Part shown: piece by piece, positions 1 through 9,019 of the stretch
Layout of the letters: the number at the start of each line of letters is the position of its first letter
Numbering within the stretch: position 1 is the stretch's first letter
Assembly: GCF_000298315.2 (NCBI RefSeq)
Contig: NZ_AEYE02000036.1
Span: forward strand, 1 to 64,000
Reading direction: 5' to 3'
Source of the DNA: Rhizobium grahamii CCGE 502
GTDB lineage: Bacteria > Pseudomonadota > Alphaproteobacteria > Rhizobiales > Rhizobiaceae
Length of the DNA: 64,000 nt
The notes under the pieces: model-generated
Databases searched by the model: none
What the model was told of the DNA's origin: nothing
The model's input: the letters and a program-made list of their open reading frames with translations, nothing else
Position numbers and translations under genes: made by a program

Positions 1-998
1 TGTCACGCATGGTGTAGCTGAAGACGTCGCTCAGCGTGTTGGTCGACTGCCGCAGCGCCTGCACCGCGGTGTTGGTCTCGTTGATCGTATAGCTATAGGC
101 ACCCGACGCATCGAGCACGAGGCTGCCATAGGTGCCGGCAAGCGCCGTGCCGAGCGTGCCTGTCGTCGCCCCGAAGACGATCGTCGTCACCGTCCTGGTG
201 TCGCCGGCATCCGGATCGGTGTCGTTGGTCAAAACGTTGCCGCTCGCAACCGCGCCGCCCGAACCATTGGCAACACCGCCCTTCTCGGTCGCATCGCCGG
301 TATCGGCGACAGCTGTCGGCGTCGTGTTGCCCGGAATCGTGGTGGAGATGTTGAAGGTCTCGCTGATGGAAAGGCCGGCAAGGTCCGTTGCCGTCACCTT
401 GATGCCTGACGTGCCGGTTGCGGTGGGCGTACCGCTGAAGGTCTGCGTCGTGGCATTGAAACTCAGCCAGGTGGGAAGCGCCGTGCCATCGGCAGATGTT
501 GCCACGTAGGCAAGCGTGTCGCCGGTGTCGACATCGGTGAAGGTGCCGGCCGGCAGCCCGAACGAAAAGGCGGTGTTGACCGTGGCGTTCTGGGTGGTGG
601 TCTGGGCCGCAAGAACTGGCGCGTCGTTGGCGCCGTGGATGGTAATGGTCAGCGACGCCGTGGCGGTGGCACCGGCAGTGTCACGCATGGTGTAGCTGAA
701 GGCGTCGCTCACCGTGTTGGTCGACAGCCGCAGCGCCTGCACCGCGCTATTGTTCTCGTTGATCGTATAGCTATAAGCGCCCGACGCATTGATAAGCAGG
801 CTGCCATAGGTGCCGGCAAGCGCCGTGCCGAGCGTGCCTGTCGTCGTGCCGAAGACGATCGCCGTCACTGTCTTGGTGTCGCCGGTATCCGGATCGGTGT
901 CGTTGGTCAAAACGTTGCCGCTCGCAACCACGCCGCCCGAACCATTGGCAACACCGCCCTTCTCGGTCGCATCGCCGGCATCGGCAACCGCGGCCGGC
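1..998 (-). repeat. Long tandem coding repeat, 678-bp period (VCBS/cadherin-like module)
   Basis: Bases 1-320 and 679-998 are nearly identical; both begin with tgtcacgcatggtgtagctg and continue through matching gtgccggcaagcgccgtgcc and aacgttgccgctcgcaac tracts. The offset is 678 bp, or 226 codons, so the frame is kept. The unit comprises one VCBS/cadherin-type module plus one Ig-like module. The first copy continues beyond the left edge, so more copies are likely. Such repeats commonly vary in number by recombination and are prone to assembly collapse. Confidence 0.85.
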
Positions 999-3900
999 GG
1001 AGCATTGTTTGCCGTCCCCGGGTTGAATAGGACATCAACCCAGTAGTTCTCACTGTTAAAGGTGTTGTTTGGAAAAACGCTGGCCGAATTGTAGGCGTAG
1101 ACACCGGCATTCGACGGCGCTGTGAGTGGTCCGTTTGTTACTTGGGACGCGAAATAGTTTCCCGTTGCCGCATAATGTCCGTAGTTGGTGTGATAGGACA
1201 CCACATATGTGGTGCCGGCAACGATCGCGACGGGATTGGAGAAGCTGGCAGCCTGCCAGCCAACCCCTGACTCGTTGGTAAAGGTGACCGTCGCCAGCCT
1301 GGTTCCTGTACTCGACCAAAGCGACCCCGTGTGTGGTCCGATGTTCAAGTCGCTCTTGTAATACCGCACGCCGGTTACAGTGCCGGCCGCTGAAGATTGG
1401 AACTTCATTCCAACTTCGATAGGACTGGCATCGCCGTCCGGCACGGCGGGCGGTATCGCTGAAGCGGAAAAGAAGTTGTTGCCGGTTACAGTCACAGTTC
1501 TGCCACTGCCGGGAATTTCCAGATTGAGGCTGTCGTCCACCGCCCTGGTCTTGATAGTGAACGTACCGGCTCTCGGAGCGACCCAGCTATATGTCCAGGT
1601 CTCATCTCCCGCGGCCCGGTGCCACGTTGTGCCGCCATCGGTCGAGACTTCGACCGCCGCGATGACACCCCCGACGTCGGAAGCGGTTCCGCTAATGGTG
1701 ACGGCGTTGCCTACCTTAAGGGGGGTCCCGTCATTCGGCCCGCTGATCAATGATACCGGCTTTGTGGTATCCGTTGACTGTGGTTCCGCGACAAGTCCCG
1801 CCTCCAGCGTCCCAGGCTGGATGCCCATGTCAGCCAGCAGATTCACCATCGCCTGCTTCACACGCGGGTCCACCGGGGTGGCCTCTAGATCATGGTTCTC
1901 ATCAAGCCCCCATGCCCAGTAGACCGTGCCGGCGCCGAACACCAATGCTCCACTCGGCGCCCGGTAAAGCGTTAGGTTGTGAGTCGCGGTTGCCGTACCG
2001 GTCGTCGTGCCGTAGTCCAACAGGTATTCGCTTACCGGCAAGGTCGTCGACGACAACTCGATAAGCCCAGCAGGACGAAATCCATTGTCAGGCGACTCAT
2101 CCCATTCATATCCAAGATAGTTCTGCTGAAGGGTTGCCGTCTGGCCCGGCTGGAGGTTTGCCACGCTGGTATCGCGCCAGAAGCGCAGATTGGCGTCATC
2201 ATACGGGATGGCAATGGCATCACTTCGGTAGGAGTCGACCTGGAACATGGTGCCAGTCAGTGCGTTTTCGGGCCGTCCTCCCCCAACCGCGGTCGGCGAG
2301 ACAAAACGCGGATCCCGGAAGGTTCCGGTCCATTGATTATCCGGATCAATCGGGCCTGCCCTTGTCTCCTTGTAGCTGACCAGAGTGCGATACGGTTGGG
2401 CACCGGCACTGATGCTGGGAGCGAAGCGAGTCTCCCAGTAGACCTCGTTGCCGCTCCAAAAGGAGAGGTTCACTCCGGCATCCCGCGCTGCCTCGACGTT
2501 AGCGCGCTGTTGTCCCGACCAATACTCGTCATGGCCGACGCTCAGGAACATCTTGTGATTCTGGATCAGACTGCCGAGGCGATCGGAGTCCAATCCAGCC
2601 ATGTACGAAACGTCGTAGCCGTTCTTCTCGAGCCACCGAATAGCGGGGTACTCGACACCGAAAATATAATCCTGCGGTCCACCTGCAAGGCCGCCGCCCC
2701 GTGTGGTGATCGGGCGATTGTAGCTCACAGCGTATGCCCGACCCGGGGCTGAGTCTGCCCCTGGTCCATTGCCTTGGTACAGATTGGCCCCACCCCAGGG
2801 GTTGTAGGCCTGCCACGTCTCATCCGAGGTTTGAAAGATAACATCGCTGTGACCGCTGTCGTCGCGTACGATGAACGGGATTTGATTTTCACCGAAGGTG
2901 CCATCCTGCCGCACAAGCTTGGCGAAGTAGATCCCCGACGTTGCGTCGGCCGGAATCGCCCAAGACGCCGACACTGACCAGTTGCCGGCGTCCACCAGAC
3001 CGGTAGCGTTATCGCGCAACGGAGTGGGCTGGGTCTGCACGCCTGTATGCTGGATAGTGGCGACCTTGCGCGCTCCCATGCCGCCGTAATAGCCGAGGCG
3101 ATAGATGTCGATACGATAGTTGTTGGAGTTCGTATTGATTTTGAAGCTGACCGTCTGGCCGCGATCAACACTGATGTCGGTGGCAAAACCTTCGATGTTC
3201 GAGCTCCCGGCCCCGGTGATGCCCCATTCACTCTCAGGATTGCCTTGCTTCTGGTTTTCGGCCACGATCGCGTTGCTGACCGCCGCGGCTGCCGCAAGAC
3301 TTTGGGTTGCTGCACTCTCATTGCCCCCCAGATCGGCTACCGGTAGGGCAAAAAGCATGACGCTCTTGGAGGTGGCGCCTCCGGCCCCGGGCTCTCCGCC
3401 ACTCGATAAAGATCCGCTCGTGACCGTTGAACCGGTCAAACGTGCGATTCCACGAGAACCTGACAATCGGGACAGGTCATCAAGCTTGTCGGTGCCCGAG
3501 GCGCCATTCGGCAGATCAAGCGCCTGGAATGAACGAGATCCATGCGCGCTCAGATGGGCCAACGGACTTGTCTCTGGCGTGACGAACCTGCCTGAAGCGG
3601 CCTGCCCACCCGCCAATATGGCCGGGGACTGCCCGGACATTTTTCCAAGCATGCTCTGGCTGGCATGCAGCGACCATCCTGTCGTCCCGAACGATTGTCC
3701 ATCCCAACGGCTCGAGAAATGATCCCACACCCCGGCGACGGAGCGAGGCGCGGCAACATTACCGCCCCAAAGTCCATTTCCATTGCTGTTTGCCAACGAT
3801 GGCAGTGCCAAGTCGCTGCTCACCTGACCATGCGCGTCGCAGACCGCCGCAAGGTTCTGATGATCCTTTCCATACACCGCGGCGACTTCGACAGGGCGGT

Positions 3901-4081
3901 CGGCCACAACACCATAACTCGCGCCCTCGGCCACTTGTGCAGCGAGTGCCAGTTGGGAGTAGCTTTCTTCCCTGTGGGCAGCGTTGCGGGGCTTTGATTT
4001 TCGGGTGGCGGCCAGCCACTTAGGGACCCAGGAATCGATCAGTTTTGAGCCGGAGGCCCATCTGCGAGCTTTGCGATCCAT
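1..4081 (-). CDS. Giant modular secreted/surface protein: DMFase-beta-like + Ig + DUF4082 + VCBS/cadherin-type repeats (3' end outside window)
   Basis: An open frame runs from an ATG at 4081 (GAGGGAG ribosome site about 5 bases upstream) to the left edge without a stop, so at least 1360 residues are present and the C-terminus is missing. Approximate domain order: a 250-residue low-complexity lead; residues 250-760 resemble the C-terminal domain of N,N-dimethylformamidase beta subunits (SVGHDEYWSGQQR, WGLDENHD); residues 775-850 are an Ig-like domain (VEVSTDGGTTWHRA); 880-1015 are a DUF4082 domain (GVRYYKSDLNIGPHTGSLW); then cadherin/VCBS-type repeats (SYTINENNSAVQAL) alternate with a putative Ig domain (LPTWLSFNATTQTFSGTP). 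Known relatives are large extracellular proteins, often type I secreted. No classical signal peptide is visible, which fits C-terminal secretion. An adhesin or matrix role is inference; amidase activity is not implied. Confidence 0.85.
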   Translation of the reverse strand, partial: MDRKARRWASGSKLIDSWVPKWLAATRKSKPRNAAHREESYSQLALAAQVAEGASYGVVADRPVEVAAVYGKDHQNLAAVCDAHGQVSSDLALPSLANSNGNGLWGGNVAAPRSVAGVWDHFSSRWDGQSFGTTGWSLHASQSMLGKMSGQSPAILAGGQAASGRFVTPETSPLAHLSAHGSRSFQALDLPNGASGTDKLDDLSRLSGSRGIARLTGSTVTSGSLSSGGEPGAGGATSKSVMLFALPVADLGGNESAATQSLAAAAAVSNAIVAENQKQGNPESEWGITGAGSSNIEGFATDISVDRGQTVSFKINTNSNNYRIDIYRLGYYGGMGARKVATIQHTGVQTQPTPLRDNATGLVDAGNWSVSASWAIPADATSGIYFAKLVRQDGTFGENQIPFIVRDDSGHSDVIFQTSDETWQAYNPWGGANLYQGNGPGADSAPGRAYAVSYNRPITTRGGGLAGGPQDYIFGVEYPAIRWLEKNGYDVSYMAGLDSDRLGSLIQNHKMFLSVGHDEYWSGQQRANVEAARDAGVNLSFWSGNEVYWETRFAPSISAGAQPYRTLVSYKETRAGPIDPDNQWTGTFRDPRFVSPTAVGGGRPENALTGTMFQVDSYRSDAIAIPYDDANLRFWRDTSVANLQPGQTATLQQNYLGYEWDESPDNGFRPAGLIELSSTTLPVSEYLLDYGTTTGTATATHNLTLYRAPSGALVFGAGTVYWAWGLDENHDLEATPVDPRVKQAMVNLLADMGIQPGTLEAGLVAEPQSTDTTKPVSLISGPNDGTPLKVGNAVTISGTASDVGGVIAAVEVSTDGGTTWHRAAGDETWTYSWVAPRAGTFTIKTRAVDDSLNLEIPGSGRTVTVTGNNFFSASAIPPAVPDGDASPIEVGMKFQSSAAGTVTGVRYYKSDLNIGPHTGSLWSSTGTRLATVTFTNESGVGWQAASFSNPVAIVAGTTYVVSYHTNYGHYAATGNYFASQVTNGPLTAPSNAGVYAYNSASVFPNNTFNSENYWVDVLFNPGTANNAPPAAVADAGDATEKGGVANGSGGVVASGNVLTNDTDPDTGDTKTVTAIVFGTTTGTLGTALAGTYGSLLINASGAYSYTINENNSAVQALRLSTNTVSDAFSYTMRDTAGATATASLTITIHGANDAPVLAAQTTTQNATVNTAFSFGLPAGTFTDVDTGDTLAYVATSADGTALPTWLSFNATTQTFSGTPTATGTSGIKVTATDLAGLSISETFNISTTIPGNTTPTAVADTGDATEKGGVANGSGGAVASGNVLTNDTDPDAGDTRTVTTIVFGATTGTLGTALAGTYGSLVLDASGAYSYTINETNTAVQALRQSTNTLSDVFSYTMRD

Positions 4082-4405
4082 GTCTGCTCCCTCGCAAAAT
4101 TACCAAGATCAAATCAATGAGCATCGTTCATTATAGAGGATTGCCAAGTATAGTCGAAAACCAATGAAACACACTGTACGCCTTTCGATCTAAATCGGCG
4201 GATACTCGCGAGTGGATCACGATCCTTTTGCTTTGCCACACTATAGCTAGCCGAATCGGGGGTAATGGGCTTCCGCACTCGACATGCGGCCGGACCTCAG
4301 GCAAGATGCGTACCTTGCCTGCATGTAGCATCTGCATTCGCAATACAGTCCCCTGAAATCGCGTTCATAGCTCTTCTGCCATAATCTAACGATGAAGCGG
4401 AGTTC
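4082..4405. promoter_or_regulatory. Divergent intergenic region with a perfect 8-bp inverted repeat
   Basis: This 324-base gap separates the leftward giant gene from the rightward ThDP cassette and should carry both promoters. It contains CAGGCAAG (4298-4305), an 8-base spacer, then CTTGCCTG (4314-4321), a perfect inverted repeat ending 84 bases before the cassette start. No T-run follows, so an operator is more likely than a terminator. A plausible -10 (CATAAT) lies about 20 bases before the 4406 start. No gene is seen in the gap. Confidence 0.5.
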
Positions 4406-6211
4406 ATGACGATGGCTGCATCTACGTCTTCGCAAGGCGGCACCGTTGCCGACCAGCTTCTCGACTACCTGGTTCTTGAACGGGCGACGCTGATGTTCGG
4501 CGTTCCCGGCGCCGGCATTGCGCACCTGCTGGAACGGATCAGGCAACGACCGGAATTCACCTACGTCGTGTGCCGGCATGAATCCGCGGCTGCCTACATG
4601 GCTGACGGCTATTTCAGGGCGACCGGCAAGCCCGGCGTGGTGCTGGTAACCAGCGGCCCCGGAGCCACCAACGCGCTCACCGGCACGACGAACGCCAATT
4701 TTGGCGGTTCCGCCGTCATGACACTGACTGGCGAGGTGCAACAAAACTTCCTTGGCCGGGGCTATCTCCAGGAGGGCACCGATTGCGGTCTGAATATCCG
4801 TGACATCTACGCTGCGGGAACGCGCTACAGCGCCGATATCGCAGCGTCGGCCGGCGCGCCAATCGTTATCGAACAGGCCCTGCGCGACATGCTGTCAATC
4901 CCCCGGCGCGCGGTTCGTCTCGGCATTTCAGATAGCGTAGCGTCTGCAAAAATAGATGACGAAGACCCTTTTCAGATTGTAGCGCCGCGACCTCCTGCCC
5001 TTGCCTCCACCTATCGCTCGCTGCCAGTGAGCGCGCCGGCAGACGGCGTTCGGCGGGTGCTTGGGGTAATGTCGACCGCCAAACGACCTCTTATCCTGGT
5101 TGGCAACGGCTGCCGTGAAGCGGTTCGGGACCCAGGCACTGCCGATGCGCTTCGGTGCTTGGCGGAGTGGTGGCAGGTTCCGGTCATGACCACGTCGGAC
5201 GGCAAGGGCGTCTTTCCCGAATCCCACGACCTGTCGTTCCGCTCCTACGGGTTTGCCGGATGCGAATGGCCGCAATATTGGATGATCGGCAAGGACGGTT
5301 CTGTCGCCCATGATGCCCTGCTCGTCATCGGTTCGTCCCTCGGCGAGCTTGCAACCTACCGGTGGAACCCAATGCTCGTGCCGAATGGCCCATTCATCCA
5401 GGTCGATATCGATCAGTCGATGATTGGACGAGGCTTCCCAGTTACCGACGGGGTTGTCGCTGAGGCTGGTGCCTTCATCCTGGCTCTCTGGGATCAGGCG
5501 CCGACCTGGCCGGCCACCCCCGCGCTGGTTGCAGCACGAAAGGCCGAGATCTCCGGGATCAAGGCCAGCAACTCGCCTTTTTCGTCGCCTGAAAGCTACA
5601 ACGCGGAAGAGGCGCCGCTCCAGCCGGCCGCCCTGTGCCGGACGCTTAACGAGTTGCTGCCAGACGATGCTTTCATTTTCATCGATTGCGGCAATTGTGT
5701 CGGCTGGGGACTGCATTCCCTGATCGTTGACCGAAAGCAGGAATTCCATAGCGCCCTGGCGATGGGCCCCATGGGCTTTGGCGTCTGCGGTGTAATTGGC
5801 GCCAGGCTGGGACGGCCCGATCGCCTTTCCATCGCCCTGGTTGGAGATGGAGCCTTCCTGATGCAGCTCGGCGAGCTCTCCACTGCCGCTGCCCATAAGG
5901 TGGGCGCCATCTGGGTCGTCTTGAAGGATGATGATCTGAACATGGTGGCCCAGGGAATGGAAATGATGTTTCCGAGCGACGGCGGCTTCAGCGAGGCCTA
6001 CAGCCTGGGATCGGCGGACCTCGTAAAGGTGGCGGAAGGGCTCGGCGCCGATGCGGTCGATGTCGTCAGGCCCGGCGACCTTCGGGATGCTTGGCAGACG
6101 ATTATCGATGCAGCAAACAGCGGTCGGCCACAGGTGATCGTCGCGCATATCGACCCCAAAGCCGCTCCTCCATACTGGAGCGCGCCCTACTGGCAAAAGA
6201 TGGTCGACTGA
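4406..6211 (+). CDS. ThDP-dependent lyase/synthase (acetolactate synthase-like)
   Basis: 601 residues, the length and three-domain order of the acetolactate synthase/benzoylformate decarboxylase/pyruvate oxidase family. The N-terminal Pyr domain has the cofactor-activating Glu59 in RHESAAAYMADGY and a GPGATNALTG loop. A central TPP_M domain follows. The C-terminal PP domain has the GDG metal/diphosphate motif at 480-482, ending in DDDLNMV where most relatives have NN. Known members decarboxylate a 2-oxo acid and pass the activated aldehyde to an acceptor. Substrate is unknown; the placement beside an amino-acid-oxidase-like gene suggests a 2-oxo acid made from an amino acid, giving an acyloin or aldehyde. 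No FAD-specific residues could be assigned. It is first in a cassette and lies 13 bases before the next gene. Housekeeping IlvB is less likely because no small subunit adjoins. Confidence 0.85.
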   Translation: MTMAASTSSQGGTVADQLLDYLVLERATLMFGVPGAGIAHLLERIRQRPEFTYVVCRHESAAAYMADGYFRATGKPGVVLVTSGPGATNALTGTTNANFGGSAVMTLTGEVQQNFLGRGYLQEGTDCGLNIRDIYAAGTRYSADIAASAGAPIVIEQALRDMLSIPRRAVRLGISDSVASAKIDDEDPFQIVAPRPPALASTYRSLPVSAPADGVRRVLGVMSTAKRPLILVGNGCREAVRDPGTADALRCLAEWWQVPVMTTSDGKGVFPESHDLSFRSYGFAGCEWPQYWMIGKDGSVAHDALLVIGSSLGELATYRWNPMLVPNGPFIQVDIDQSMIGRGFPVTDGVVAEAGAFILALWDQAPTWPATPALVAARKAEISGIKASNSPFSSPESYNAEEAPLQPAALCRTLNELLPDDAFIFIDCGNCVGWGLHSLIVDRKQEFHSALAMGPMGFGVCGVIGARLGRPDRLSIALVGDGAFLMQLGELSTAAAHKVGAIWVVLKDDDLNMVAQGMEMMFPSDGGFSEAYSLGSADLVKVAEGLGADAVDVVRPGDLRDAWQTIIDAANSGRPQVIVAHIDPKAAPPYWSAPYWQKMVD

Positions 6212-6224
6212 GGGAGGAAAAAAC

Positions 6225-7919
6225 ATGGTTGCATTGCCGGATATCGACGTTGCGATCGTAGGTGGCGGGGTGGGCGGCATCTATACCGGATGGCGGATGC
6301 TGACATCACGCCTGTCGGGTTCCGGCCTTGCCGGCTGGGAGGCTGCGCGCGGAAAACTGAAGGTCTCCCTCTTCGAAGGGAGTGACCGCATCGGCGGGAG
6401 GCTGCTCTCTGCCCGTTCACCGCATATGCCCGATACGACAGCCGAGGTCGGAGGCATGCGCTATGTCGCGCCGGCGCAGACACTCGTCACCGGCCTGGTA
6501 GAGTGCGTCCTGAAACTGCCCTACCACACCCAGGTTGTCGATCTCCCCGGCAATATTGCCTTCCTGCGCGGCAGGGTTCTACGCACCAGCGACCTCGGCA
6601 ATGCGGCAGCTCTCCCCTACTGGCTCGATCCAGCGGAGGCGGCATGGATGGCGGCCACAGGAGGAAGTCCGGCGTCGCTGATCGGGCGCGCTCTGACACG
6701 CCTGATGCCTGACCTGATGATCCATCTCAATGCCGGGACACTGCGCCAGTATCTGGATACCGTTGAGATCGACGGATTGCCACTATGGCAGCACGGCCTT
6801 TGGAATATTCTGGCCAAGCACCTCAGTGCGGACGGATATGCAGCCGCCCGAGCGACGGTCGGATATGACTGCCTCGGCGGAAACACCAACGCGCTTGACC
6901 TCACCTCCGAGTACTTCGATTTCACGCCGGGCGTCAGCTACCGTATGGTCAACGGCGGCTACGAGACGGTGCCATGGGAACTCCAGCGCCGTTACCAGGC
7001 GGCCGGTGGTGAGATCCAGTTCAACCACTGGCTTGCTGGTTTTAGTGGAACCACGCTCGAGGATGGCTCCGAGGGCATCGCGCTTCGTTTCCAGGACGCT
7101 ACGACAAAGACGGCGCGCGCCATCGTGCTCGCCATGCCGCGCCGCTCCATCGAACTGCTGGATCCGGTAGGCGAGGTCCTCGGCCCGGCAAATGTCCAGT
7201 TTCGGCAGGACCTCGCCTCCGTTTCTCCGATCCCTTTGTTCAAGTGCTTTTTGCTCTATCCGAACTGCTGGTGGCAGGATTCAGGGGTCAGCTCCGGCCG
7301 TTCTCTCACCGACATGCCCATCCGACAATGCTACTATTGGCCCGCGGGGAACGAAGGCGCGACCATTCCCAAGCGTGACGCACCTGGCCTCGTCATGGTG
7401 TACGATGATCTCCTGAACGTGAGTTTCTGGGAGGGACTGGACAAGCGAGCGGAAGTCCACAAGGCCGGCCTGCCGCTGCACCTCAGAAGCCACGGCCACC
7501 ATTGGCCGATGTTCGAGCCAAGCAAACCCGAAATGATGGCGGAATCACCTGATGATCCATTCGCCAAACGGCTCACCGACAACTGGAATCAGCATCCCGC
7601 CACCCGACAGATGGTGAACGAACTCCATCGCGAACTCATGCAAATGCACGGCAAGGACAGCGCGCCTTATCCCATCGATGCCGCCTATATGGACTGGTCG
7701 CGCGACCCCTTCGGCGGCGGCGTCCATCTTTGGAACGTCAATGTCCAGTCGGACGTCATGCTCACGCGTATGACCCAGCCCGTCGAAAATTTCCCGTGCT
7801 ACATCTGCGGAGAGGCGTATTCGACCAATCAGACGTGGGCAGAGGGAGCCCTGCAGACGGCTGAGATCGTCCTGCAGCAACGGCTTGGTTTGCCGAAAGG
7901 CGAGTGGCAGGATGGTTAA
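6225..7919 (+). CDS. FAD-dependent amino-acid/amine oxidase
   Basis: 564 residues of the flavin amine oxidase superfamily. The N-terminal Rossmann motif VAIVGGGVGGIYTGWRM binds the ADP part of FAD; the second FAD motif IGGRLLS and the AEVGGMRY segment typical of L-amino-acid oxidases follow. The C-terminal flavin motif is CYICGEAYSTNQTWAEGAL. No signal peptide is seen, so it is probably cytoplasmic. The expected reaction is oxidation of an amine or amino acid to an imine/2-oxo acid with release of ammonia and peroxide. A good ribosome site (GAGGAAAAAAC) precedes the ATG. Its last 8 bases overlap the next start, indicating translational coupling. Substrate cannot be read from sequence; oxidation of a neighbour-made intermediate is an alternative. 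Confidence 0.85.
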   Translation: MVALPDIDVAIVGGGVGGIYTGWRMLTSRLSGSGLAGWEAARGKLKVSLFEGSDRIGGRLLSARSPHMPDTTAEVGGMRYVAPAQTLVTGLVECVLKLPYHTQVVDLPGNIAFLRGRVLRTSDLGNAAALPYWLDPAEAAWMAATGGSPASLIGRALTRLMPDLMIHLNAGTLRQYLDTVEIDGLPLWQHGLWNILAKHLSADGYAAARATVGYDCLGGNTNALDLTSEYFDFTPGVSYRMVNGGYETVPWELQRRYQAAGGEIQFNHWLAGFSGTTLEDGSEGIALRFQDATTKTARAIVLAMPRRSIELLDPVGEVLGPANVQFRQDLASVSPIPLFKCFLLYPNCWWQDSGVSSGRSLTDMPIRQCYYWPAGNEGATIPKRDAPGLVMVYDDLLNVSFWEGLDKRAEVHKAGLPLHLRSHGHHWPMFEPSKPEMMAESPDDPFAKRLTDNWNQHPATRQMVNELHRELMQMHGKDSAPYPIDAAYMDWSRDPFGGGVHLWNVNVQSDVMLTRMTQPVENFPCYICGEAYSTNQTWAEGALQTAEIVLQQRLGLPKGEWQDG

Positions 7920-8913
7920 GAGCGATCTGGGGATTATCGGGCTCGGCTACCAGCTGCCAACAGGGGTGCGGCTTAACGACGATCCTATCTTCGACGCACT
8001 GAAGAGGAACAACGCGCAAAAGGATATCCTGGCGCTGTTTCAAGGCTTCGAGCGTCGTCACGTCCTCGGACCCGACGAAACGCTGGTCTCGATCATGGTG
8101 GCTGCCGCGAAGAAGGCGATGATCGACGCGGGTGTTACGTCCGATGACATCGACCTTTTAATCGGCTGCGCATCGGTCAGCCGCTTTATCGTGCCGAGCG
8201 ATCTCGGTGACTTGCATAAAGGTCTTGGTCTCCCGCAGCGGGCCATGCCACTGCCGCTCGGCAACGATTTTTCCAACTTCACGCAATCGCTCGTCATTGC
8301 CGATGCCCTGCTGAAGGCCGGTCGGGTCCGGCGGGTCCTCGTCGTCGCAGGCTGCGACTGGACGCGAGTTGTCGACTATAACGCGGGGCCGTCGGTCAGC
8401 GCGGGAGACGGTGCAGCGGCAGCCGTGCTTGGTGTTGCAACGGCCGGTATACGCTGGGTCGTCCGCGACCAGCAGGCTCTTGTCAAATCCGATCTCTACG
8501 GTGCGATGTTTGTTGCCGGTAATCCCATAAAGACCGACGGGCAGCCGCAAGACCAGCAATATAGCGGTCCATATTTCCATATGACAGCGGACGGCTTCCA
8601 AGCCTTCAAGTCTTTTGGTGTTCAGACCGCTTCGATGGCGGCACAACAGTTATTGCAGCGCCAGGGGCTTTCCGGCAGCGATATCACTCTCATCGGCCAT
8701 CAAGCGTCGACGTTGCTTTTAGACGCCTGGTCCAGCGCACTGAAAACCGGGCCGGCACTTACCACCATCAAAGATTTTGGGAACATGACCGTGGCAAGCA
8801 TCGCCGTGACGCTGGCTGCTCGCGAAGAGGACATAACAACGCCATACGCCCTGCTCCTCGCCCTCGGCCTCGATCTGCATGCACACGCCGTTCTTTTGCA
8901 GCGGGTGGTCTGA
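7912..8913 (+). CDS. KASIII (FabH)-like thiolase-fold protein lacking the active-site Cys
   Basis: 333 residues from the ATG at 7912, chosen because it follows a purine-rich stretch and overlaps the upstream stop; an in-frame start at 7885 would add nine residues. The fold is that of 3-oxoacyl-ACP synthase III: an N-terminal GIIGLGYQLP strand, the LLIGCASVS turn, the VSAGDGAAAAVLG motif, His263 in GHQAS and Asn291 in FGNMTVASIAVTL. By alignment with FabH, the acyl-accepting Cys (in AAACAGFT) is Phe120 here (NDFSNFT). His and Asn of the triad remain. A classical Cys-acyl condensation is therefore unlikely; non-condensing acyl transfer, a scaffold role or a cryptic activity are possible. Cys loss and a tightly coupled position argue for a specialised role. 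Confidence 0.85.
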   Translation: MVKSDLGIIGLGYQLPTGVRLNDDPIFDALKRNNAQKDILALFQGFERRHVLGPDETLVSIMVAAAKKAMIDAGVTSDDIDLLIGCASVSRFIVPSDLGDLHKGLGLPQRAMPLPLGNDFSNFTQSLVIADALLKAGRVRRVLVVAGCDWTRVVDYNAGPSVSAGDGAAAAVLGVATAGIRWVVRDQQALVKSDLYGAMFVAGNPIKTDGQPQDQQYSGPYFHMTADGFQAFKSFGVQTASMAAQQLLQRQGLSGSDITLIGHQASTLLLDAWSSALKTGPALTTIKDFGNMTVASIAVTLAAREEDITTPYALLLALGLDLHAHAVLLQRVV

Positions 8914-9019
8914 ATCACCCACAATAACACAATAGCTGGGCTCAGCGCGCTTGCGTGCGGCCAGACACTTTTGCGCATTCGACGCCGTAGTTCTGGTCAT
9001 CGTCTCGAGCGGTCAGATA

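Noticed and set aside
1-998. CRISPR-like repeat
   Set aside because: The repeat is a 678-bp in-frame coding unit of a VCBS-type protein, not short repeats with spacers.
4406-6211. Housekeeping acetolactate synthase IlvB
   Set aside because: No regulatory subunit or ilvC nearby, an altered DDDLN segment, and tight linkage to an oxidase and KASIII-like gene.
4928-6280. 450-codon open frame on the minus strand
   Set aside because: It lies wholly opposite the ThDP gene, whose plus-strand product has family motifs throughout; the minus reading shows none.
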